From assembly GCA_964459205.1 (NCBI GenBank), contig CAYWKJ010000038.1:1-11414 (forward strand): a stretch of 11,414 bases of DNA, in the 5' to 3' direction. Below are positions 7,063 through 11,414 of this stretch, in pieces. This DNA comes from JABJMC01 sp964459205. Lineage in GTDB: Bacteria > Patescibacteriota > Gracilibacteria > UBA1369 > UBA12473. The position numbers and the translations under genes were made by a program. Each line of letters begins with the position of its first letter. Position 1 is the stretch's first letter. A model generated the notes under the pieces. That model was not told where the DNA came from. It saw only the letters and a list, made by a program, of their open reading frames with translations, and did not search any database.

Positions 7063-7542
7063 TTAGATGTCATCGTAAATAACTTGCTCTTGTGAACCTG
7101 CGTCGTATTGTCCTTCTGGGAAGGCAAGCGTATTGATAATAGATACTATAGCGTAGGCAAGGATAGTGATTCCAAAACCAGCAATAGACCAGAGAGCAAT
7201 TCGTTTAGCCTCGGTAATGCCTTCTTCTTCACCATAGGAAGTTAAGAACCGGATACCGGAATAAATTAAGGCTAAAAGAGCGAACCCAGCGATAAGTCCC
7301 AGAAAACCAGAAATAAAGGTTGGGATTGCTTCGTTACGGAAGTACTCTTGGACATCAGCTTGTTGATCTTCTTCGTCTGGGCCAGGAAGTAGGTCTGGTT
7401 TAGGAATGGTTGGCATGCTGGGGGCCTCTACTTCAGCGTGGGCTGGAGCAAAAGTTGGCGTTGTACTCAAAGTTGCGGTTATTCCGATTATCATCACGGA
7501 CAGCATGCTTCCTAAAATAAATTTTGCGATTAGTTTTTTCAT
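7063..7542 (-). CDS. VirB2/TrbC-like (T4SS-pilin type) small membrane protein, paralogue 3
   Basis: The 159-residue protein has a long signal peptide (about 1-36, ending AHA|EVE) and a Pro/Asp/Glu-rich segment (about 40-62, with PTIPKPDLLPGPDEED). Two hydrophobic helices follow at about 74-101 and 116-138. The connecting loop YGEEEGITEAKRIALWSIAG (103-122) is the clearest example of the shared motif, followed by ITILAYAIV. A short hydrophilic tail ends the protein. The ATG at 7542 is two bases beyond the upstream stop and has no Shine-Dalgarno sequence. The layout fits the T4SS-pilin-like family. Paralogy to the four neighbours is seen directly by aligning the loop and second helix; assembly into a pilus is inferred. 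Confidence 0.85.
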   Translation of the reverse strand: MKKLIAKFILGSMLSVMIIGITATLSTTPTFAPAHAEVEAPSMPTIPKPDLLPGPDEEDQQADVQEYFRNEAIPTFISGFLGLIAGFALLALIYSGIRFLTSYGEEEGITEAKRIALWSIAGFGITILAYAIVSIINTLAFPEGQYDAGSQEQVIYDDI

Positions 7543-7544
7543 AA

Positions 7545-8228
7545 TTAAGCCGTAAAAAAGGTTGGATTGATAGTGTATAGAATTAACGCTGATAAGAATA
7601 AAATAACTAAACCAGCGAGAGATTGCATAATGCGATTTTTGGCTTCACCTACTTGTTCGCCAGAACCTTGATCCATAGAGATTTGAATACCACTAACCAC
7701 AATTACCAGAATTGAGATAATACCGACAATACTAGCGGCCCAGCGGTAAATAATCGCGATATAGGTTTTAAGCAATCCTGTTCCGGAGGTTCCGATGAGG
7801 ATTTGGACGTAGGTGCAGGAGGCGCCTTCTGGACACGCTCCCCAAGTGGCGGGAATGTAAAACCAGGTGTCACCAGCGGAGCCGTCCACTAAGACTGGTT
7901 CTCCGGCGTCATTTTCGCCCCAGATACTATTTAAATAAGAGGTTCCTTCTGTTTCATTATCTGCTGCAGCGTGGCATTTGTATTTTAGGAAAACTTGACT
8001 GGTTGTTATGTTGTTACTAACGATTACTTCATCAATAGCGGAAAGGGGTTCGTTTAACTCTGTTACTACGTATGACCCATCAGCTCCCATCCAATTTATG
8101 GTGGCGTCTCGGCTTTGGCCTGTCATACAGGTTGGGGTTTCAGAGTCCGCGAATGTAGCGCTAGCGTTTATAATGAGTAGCGTACTTAGTAAAACAAGAA
8201 ATCCAAGAGTTTTTTTAAGTAAATTCAT
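7545..8228 (-). CDS. VirB2/TrbC-like membrane protein with enlarged Cys-containing ectodomain, paralogue 4
   Basis: At 227 residues this is the largest of the five. A signal peptide (about 1-27, TFA|DSE) is followed by an extra domain of about 125 residues with four cysteines (34, 85, 132, 138), an even number suited to two disulphides, rich in Asp, Asn, Thr and Trp. Then come two hydrophobic helices (about 155-184 and 201-222), joined by DQGSGEQVGEAKNRIMQSLA (186-205), which keeps the Gly-Glu and Ala-Lys positions. The usual Tyr of helix 2 is replaced (LSALIL). The extra domain presumably faces outward and may be adhesive or a tip or anchor subunit; I do not recognise its fold. The ATG follows the upstream stop directly (TAAATG), so the two genes are probably translationally coupled. 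Confidence 0.83.
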   Translation of the reverse strand: MNLLKKTLGFLVLLSTLLIINASATFADSETPTCMTGQSRDATINWMGADGSYVVTELNEPLSAIDEVIVSNNITTSQVFLKYKCHAAADNETEGTSYLNSIWGENDAGEPVLVDGSAGDTWFYIPATWGACPEGASCTYVQILIGTSGTGLLKTYIAIIYRWAASIVGIISILVIVVSGIQISMDQGSGEQVGEAKNRIMQSLAGLVILFLSALILYTINPTFFTA

Positions 8229-8681
8229 TTAGCTGCCGGTTAAATAAAAGAGTGATTGTACAAAACGGACAATAATATAAGCAAACATAGAAATTACCAG
8301 TCCAAAAATAGCGGTTGTTAGCGTGTCTTTCCCTTTTTGAAGAAGGTGTTCTTCTCCTTGTGATACGATCATCATTAAACCTCCTACAATAATTAAAACC
8401 ATGGCAATAGTTCCGATGATTTTGGTAATAAAGTTAATAATGTCGAGGATAAAGGCCGCTACTGGTGATTCGCTTTGTAAATAAGATTGTCCTTGTTCCT
8501 CATCGTCAGTGCCGTCGCCAGCGTTGTCATTTACAGATAAGATTTGCCCAACGTCAAATGAATCATTGGAATCTATCTCGTCTAAGAATATTTCGGTTGT
8601 GGCGGCATAGGCTGGCGCTCCTATTAGTAGGAAATTTGATAGGAGGGCTAGGAATGTGATTTTTGTTAGAAAACGTTTCAT
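8229..8681 (-). CDS. VirB2/TrbC-like (T4SS-pilin type) small membrane protein, paralogue 5 (first gene of operon)
   Basis: The 150-residue protein has a signal peptide (about 1-26, AYA|ATT), an acidic segment (about 29-64), and two hydrophobic helices at about 74-106 and 121-146. The loop SQGEEHLLQKGKDTLTTAIFG (107-127) and ISMFAYIIV match the motif shared with the four genes downstream. It is the promoter-proximal gene: a strong extended -10 promoter lies at 8703-8731, giving a leader of only about 15 bases before the ATG. That leader has no Shine-Dalgarno sequence (AATAATCACATCTTATG). First position often marks the most expressed subunit, so this one may be a major subunit, but that is a guess. 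The family call rests on architecture. Confidence 0.85.
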   Translation of the reverse strand: MKRFLTKITFLALLSNFLLIGAPAYAATTEIFLDEIDSNDSFDVGQILSVNDNAGDGTDDEEQGQSYLQSESPVAAFILDIINFITKIIGTIAMVLIIVGGLMMIVSQGEEHLLQKGKDTLTTAIFGLVISMFAYIIVRFVQSLFYLTGS

Positions 8682-8702
8682 AAGATGTGATTATTTCTTA
8701 TA

Positions 8703-8731
8703 ATTATACCAGAAAAAGGCCTAGAGGGCAA
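8703..8731 (-). promoter_or_regulatory. Sigma70-type extended -10 promoter for the five-gene VirB2-like operon
   Basis: On the minus strand, TTGCCC (8731-8726) is followed by a 17-base spacer and TATAAT (8708-8703). The spacer ends in TGG, giving the extended -10 form TGnTATAAT. The expected transcription start is near 8696, about 15 bases before the ATG at 8681. The -10 is a perfect consensus with ideal spacing; the -35 matches four of six. No operator-like repeat overlaps it. Confidence 0.75.
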
Positions 8732-8747
8732 CAGGTTTAAGGGGGTG

Positions 8748-8776
8748 TTGCAATTTGGAGGGGATTTGGGTATAAA
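8748..8776 (+). promoter_or_regulatory. Sigma70-type promoter for tRNA-Ala
   Basis: TTGCAA (8748-8753), a 17-base spacer and TATAAA (8771-8776) lie upstream of the tRNA. The start would be near 8783, giving a 5' leader of about 64 bases that RNase P would remove. It is arranged back to back with the minus-strand promoter at 8703-8731. It is the only good -35/-10 pair I found in this stretch. Confidence 0.55.
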
Positions 8777-8789
8777 AGGAAAGCTGCTT

Positions 8790-8830
8790 GGGGCTATAGC
8801 CTCTCCATGCGGAGACTAGGCGCGCCTCCA
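8790..8830 (+). repeat. Possible truncated tRNA-Ala relic in the tRNA leader
   Basis: GGGGCTATAGC (8790-8800) repeats exactly the first 11 bases of the tRNA-Ala gene (8847-8857). CATGCGGAGA then resembles the anticodon-arm 3' half CATGCGAGAGG, and the segment ends CCTCCA like the tRNA 3' end GCTCCA. This is what an internally deleted copy would look like. It also folds alone: GCCT-CTCC around ATGC with GGAG-(ACT)-AGGC. The 11-base repeat is certain; its origin as a relic is inferred. Confidence 0.45.
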
Positions 8831-8846
8831 CTGCAATTGATAATTC

Positions 8847-8923
8847 GGGGCTATAGCTCAGTTGGCCAGAGCGCTCGCATGGCATGCGAGAGGTCGTGGG
8901 TTCGAATCCCACTAGCTCCACCA
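8847..8923 (+). tRNA. tRNA-Ala, anticodon GGC, with encoded CCA
   Basis: A complete 77-base cloverleaf. The acceptor stem GGGGCTA/TAGCTCC contains the G3-U70 wobble pair that is the identity element for alanyl-tRNA synthetase. The D stem GCTC/GAGC, anticodon stem CTCGC/GCGAG with loop ATGGCAT, and T stem GTGGG/CCCAC with loop TTCGAAT are all perfectly paired. The anticodon GGC (8881-8883) reads GCC and GCU. The discriminator base is A, and CCA is encoded at 8921-8923. A promoter lies at 8748-8776. No intrinsic terminator with a T-run follows. Confidence 0.98.
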
Positions 8924-8990
8924 GATTTTGGTGTGTGAGATGAATAAAAAATGAACGGAGAAAGCGGGAGTTAGAGGTGTCCTCCTCGTG

Positions 8991-9064
8991 TATGTACCAA
9001 ACGTTTGACATGTCTTTTTAACGCTACCTGGAATTATTGGGTACCTGTCAAGCTATTGTACATA
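8991..9064. repeat. Imperfect inverted repeat between tRNA-Ala and pilT
   Basis: Left arm TATGTACCAAACGTTTGACA (8991-9010) and right arm TGTCAAGCTATTGTACATA (9046-9064) pair in two blocks: TATGTAC with GTACATA (7 of 7) and TTGACA with TGTCAA (6 of 6), with an internal loop of 7 and 6 bases and a 35-base apical region. It lies between two convergent units (tRNA on plus, pilT on minus), so a transcription stop or transcript-end stabiliser is possible, although neither side has a proper T-run. It may also be an operator or a small element remnant. Confidence 0.5.
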
Positions 9065-9107
9065 GCCACAATGGGCACCCCAAAAAGGCCTAAGAGTTTT
9101 GCACAAT

Positions 9108-10169
9108 TTAGTATTCCATTTTGTCTGGGACGTATTGTTTTTGAGTGTCCTCGCTGATCAAGTTTTGTTTAACAAGTGCTTTTAAGGCGTGTTCCATGGT
9201 TTGCATGCCTTCTTTGCGACTGGTTTCAATAACAGAATCTATTTGATGAGTATGCCCTTTGCGGATTAAGTTGCGAACCGCATGATTAGAGCGCAAGATT
9301 TCGCAGCCGGCAATTCTTTTGGTATTATTTACAGTTTCGACTTCCGCGGGGAGTAGTTGCTGCCAAATAACAGCCTCAATTGTTTCGGAAACTTGAGTTC
9401 TGACCTGTTGCTGTTGTTCAGCTGGGAATACATCAATAATACGATCAACGGCTTTGGCCGCGCCGCTGGTGTGAAGTGTAGAAAAGATTAAGTGACCGGT
9501 TTCAGCGGCCGTGATAGCGAGAGAGATTGTTTCTAAATCGCGCATTTCTCCAAGTAGAATTACATCAGGATCTTCACGCAAGGCTGCTCTAAGAGCGGTT
9601 TGGAAATCTGGAGTATGTGGTCCGACTTCGCGTTGCTCAATAATGCATTTATCGTTTTCGTGGATAAATTCAATTGGATCTTCAATTGTAATAATATGTT
9701 TAGATCTGTTTTTGTTAATTTCATGAATAAGAGCGGCCAGAGTAGAAGACTTACCAGATCCAGTTGGTCCAGTAATAAGCACTAATCCTTGATGAAGTTT
9801 GGTAAGGTCTCGGAGGCTTTCTGGAAGATATAGATCGTCCAATGTCATGGGGATCTCTGGGATTATTCTAAAAACAGCGCTAAGTCCTTTGCGTTGGCGG
9901 AATATGTTTACACGAAAACGGCCAATCCCATCGAGTGCTACGGCTCCATCTAAATCTGTTTCTTTTTGCATTCGCATACTCATAGATTCAGGTAGAATTT
10001 GCTGTAAATAAGATTCAACCATTTCAGTGGTAAGCTCAGGATGTTCCTCAATTGGAACTAGTTTTCCATTTACGCGAAGAGTAGGTTTTGCCCCACTTCC
10101 TAAATAAATATCAGAAGCGTGATATTGAATTGCAGTTTGCAGCAGTTTTTGAATGGTTTCTTCGGGCAT
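9108..10169 (-). CDS. pilT: PilT-like type IV pilus retraction ATPase
   Basis: The 353-residue protein has the family's usual length and domain order: an N-terminal PAS-like domain (1-110) opening with the A-DIYL segment, then the RecA-like ATPase. Motifs: Walker A GPTGSGKS (134-141), Asp box TIEDPIEF (161-168), Walker B DPDVILLGEMRD (200-211), His box HLIFSTLHT (226-234), and the retraction-ATPase signature AVRNLIR (297-303, usually AIRNLIR). That last motif separates PilT from PilB and GspE. PilT is a cytoplasmic hexamer that disassembles the pilus at PilC, powering twitching, adhesion and DNA uptake. The gene lies 17 bases after the upstream stop, in the same minus-strand operon. No Shine-Dalgarno sequence precedes the ATG (AAAACAAAACAAATG). 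Confidence 0.96.
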   Translation of the reverse strand: MPEETIQKLLQTAIQYHASDIYLGSGAKPTLRVNGKLVPIEEHPELTTEMVESYLQQILPESMSMRMQKETDLDGAVALDGIGRFRVNIFRQRKGLSAVFRIIPEIPMTLDDLYLPESLRDLTKLHQGLVLITGPTGSGKSSTLAALIHEINKNRSKHIITIEDPIEFIHENDKCIIEQREVGPHTPDFQTALRAALREDPDVILLGEMRDLETISLAITAAETGHLIFSTLHTSGAAKAVDRIIDVFPAEQQQQVRTQVSETIEAVIWQQLLPAEVETVNNTKRIAGCEILRSNHAVRNLIRKGHTHQIDSVIETSRKEGMQTMEHALKALVKQNLISEDTQKQYVPDKMEY

Positions 10170-10186
10170 TTGTTTTGTTTTGAAAA

Positions 10187-11414
10187 TTATTCGACAGGGT
10201 TGCGTGGGACACGAACTCGGCCGTCAGTTTCTTCTACGACAACTTCTTCTTCTGCGATAGTTTCCATTATTGTTTCAAGTGCAATTAAGTATTCTTCTTC
10301 AGTCATGGTTTGTGTCAAAATGGTGATGTTTTCTTGAGTAACATCATTGAAATCTGTGTATTCTACCGTAACGTTTCCTCCAGTTGACCACGGTGAAGTA
10401 GTGCCATCCTCGTTTTCAAAATTAGCACTTAAAACATATACTTGAGCTGGGCCTAAATCAGTGTCGTAAATAGCGTAAACATAAGCCTCATTTTCTAATG
10501 GGGCCACAGGAAGAGCTTCAAGTAATTCTTCGTCAATTAGAATAGAATGAATTTCTTCGGCGGTTGGGTATTTTTTGTGAGTGTCGTAGTAGCGCATAAG
10601 AGCATCTTCAACCGTAGTTAAATCAGCTAAACGTTGGTTATTGCGCGCTTCAGCATCAGGAGTAATCATTTCTTCAGTTTCATCTTCGGTGATTTCTTCG
10701 GTGACCTCTTCTTCATCAGTTGTTTCTTCAGTCACTTCTTCAGTGTCTTCAGATTCTTCATCCCCTTTGCCATCGTCAGTCACTTCTTCGGTGTCTTCCA
10801 CCTGATCCTCTATAATTGGAGTTTGAGTATCAGCGTCGTCTTTTTTGATGGCTTGATACGCATACACCGCTAGAATTCCCACAACAATTAATACAACCAA
10901 GATTAAAACATTCACAATTAGCGAATGTTTGCGGTGATGATCATCTTCTGGATGTTCTTCCGCGGCTGGCATAGGAATAGCGTCTTCGTTTGAAGACTCA
11001 ACAATAGTTTCTGGCATTGGAGGCTCAGCCTCTGGCATTGGTGCTTCTGGTGTTACAACTTCCGCTGGCGCCTCTTCGGTTTCTGTTAGTGGGGGGATAG
11101 GCGGAGCAGGAGTTGGCTCAGGAGTAATTGGATCAATTGCCGGAGCCTCAGATTTAGGCGTTGGCCTGGGTGGAGGTGGATTAGCAGCAGCTGGTTCTGG
11201 CGGAGTAGTTGCTTCCGCCTCAGCTGATGTTGGATTTATTGCCTCATTAGCTTTTTGCAAAAGATCTTGGGCAATTGAGTTGTTTGGAGAAATTTGAAGA
11301 ATCTCCTCACACCCTTGTTTAACTTTTTCAAATTCGCCATTTACAAACCAGGCTTGAATTTGTAGAAGGCATTTTTGATGGACAAAATATGATTGGCCCA
11401 AATGGCAAAGCCTA
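10187..11414 (-). CDS. TPR / Pro-rich / TM / acidic-linker / pseudopilin-like membrane protein (N-terminus outside window)
   Basis: The frame is open to the right edge; the first possible start inside is TTG 11401, but the true start is probably beyond the window. Counting from that TTG, 404 residues are visible. Order: a TPR-like helix pair (about 10-52, NGEFEKVKQGCEEILQISPN), a Pro/Glu-rich linker (60-155), one transmembrane helix (161-183), and an acidic linker with EEVTEE-type repeats (195-245). A C-terminal domain follows (about 250-390) starting RNNQRLADLTTVEDALMRYY then KKYP. That segment resembles the post-helix region of GspG/PilA-like pseudopilins. No PilD site precedes the TM helix, so it would stay in the membrane with TPR inside and the pilin-like domain outside. 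Being in front of pilT, it may connect to T4P retraction. I do not recognise a named family for the whole protein. Confidence 0.8.
   Translation of the reverse strand, partial: RLCHLGQSYFVHQKCLLQIQAWFVNGEFEKVKQGCEEILQISPNNSIAQDLLQKANEAINPTSAEAEATTPPEPAAANPPPPRPTPKSEAPAIDPITPEPTPAPPIPPLTETEEAPAEVVTPEAPMPEAEPPMPETIVESSNEDAIPMPAAEEHPEDDHHRKHSLIVNVLILVVLIVVGILAVYAYQAIKKDDADTQTPIIEDQVEDTEEVTDDGKGDEESEDTEEVTEETTDEEEVTEEITEDETEEMITPDAEARNNQRLADLTTVEDALMRYYDTHKKYPTAEEIHSILIDEELLEALPVAPLENEAYVYAIYDTDLGPAQVYVLSANFENEDGTTSPWSTGGNVTVEYTDFNDVTQENITILTQTMTEEEYLIALETIMETIAEEEVVVEETDGRVRVPRNPVE
10728..10798 (-). repeat. Internal direct repeat coding for the acidic EDTEEVT linker
   Basis: Bases 10728-10750 and 10776-10798 are 23-base copies differing at one position and spaced 48 bases (16 codons) apart. 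They encode EDTEEVT(D/E) twice in the juxtamembrane acidic linker of the minus-strand membrane protein. Similar degenerate CTTCTTC units extend over about 10667-10810. This points to linker growth by slippage or unequal recombination, so linker length may vary between strains. Confidence 0.8.

Noticed and set aside
8974..8984. GAGG-TGT-CCTC mini-hairpin after tRNA-Ala as a terminator
   Set aside because: A four-base stem with no T-run is too weak.
8721..9011. Minus-strand 96-residue open frame across the tRNA locus containing LVGFEPTTSRMPCERS
   Set aside because: That peptide is the well-known translation of the antisense of tRNA-Ala. The frame covers the tRNA and two promoters, so it is spurious.
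9005..9037. TTGACA at 9005-9010 (+) and 9051-9046 (-) as promoters
   Set aside because: Neither has a plausible -10 at 16-19 bases, and there is no gene correctly placed downstream. Better explained as arms of the inverted repeat.
9511..10337. Plus-strand small open frames opposite pilT and its upstream gene
   Set aside because: They mirror the codon structure of pilT and the neighbouring gene and show no protein-like features of their own.
10667..10810. CTTCTTC-rich stretch considered as a CRISPR-like or tandem-repeat array
   Set aside because: Repeats are in-frame codons for an acidic linker with no constant repeat and spacer structure.

Overview
The window reads as chromosomal DNA of a Patescibacteria/CPR-type bacterium. 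I infer this from (i) prepilins and a PilV-like protein with the look common in CPR genomes, (ii) five tandem VirB2/TrbC-like small membrane proteins of a kind that is widespread in CPR, (iii) a short methionyl-tRNA synthetase with an unusual segment after its GKD motif, and (iv) AT-rich, tightly packed genes with almost no Shine-Dalgarno sequences. All 15 stop codons I can read are TAA or TAG, never TGA. The exact lineage cannot be fixed from the sequence alone.

Layout. 1-4638 (+) is the distal part of a type IV pilus (T4P) operon: the 3' end of pilN, then pilO, pilC, and four minor prepilins (GspH/FimT-like, PilV/GspI-like, PilW/GspJ-like, PilX/GspK-like). Genes abut or overlap. 4638-6152 (+) is metG, whose ATG overlaps the last pilin stop codon (TAATG). 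6153-8681 (-) holds five consecutive small secreted or membrane paralogues, each with a signal peptide, two C-terminal hydrophobic segments and a shared G-E-E...K...G...Y motif, starting from a good promoter at about 8703-8731. 8682-9107 is the only real intergenic space: divergent promoters, a tRNA-Ala(GGC), a possible truncated tRNA copy in the tRNA leader, and an imperfect inverted repeat. 9108-11414 (-) holds pilT (retraction ATPase), preceded in the same operon by a TPR / Pro-rich / TM / acidic-linker / pseudopilin-like protein that runs off the right edge.

How the genes work together. PilN/PilO/PilC and the four minor prepilins would build the inner-membrane platform and the priming tip complex of a T4P, and PilT would power retraction. 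The five VirB2-like proteins suggest a second surface or membrane assembly next to the T4P genes; no ATPase or channel partner for them lies in the window.

Most notable signals. First, a 164-bp near-palindrome (2456-2619) with perfect 19-bp terminal inverted repeats lies across the expected leader-peptide codons of the PilV-like prepilin. Removing it exactly would join an upstream GTG start in frame to a normal short prepilin leader. Second, the five-gene VirB2-like array. Third, the absence of TGA stops and Shine-Dalgarno sequences.
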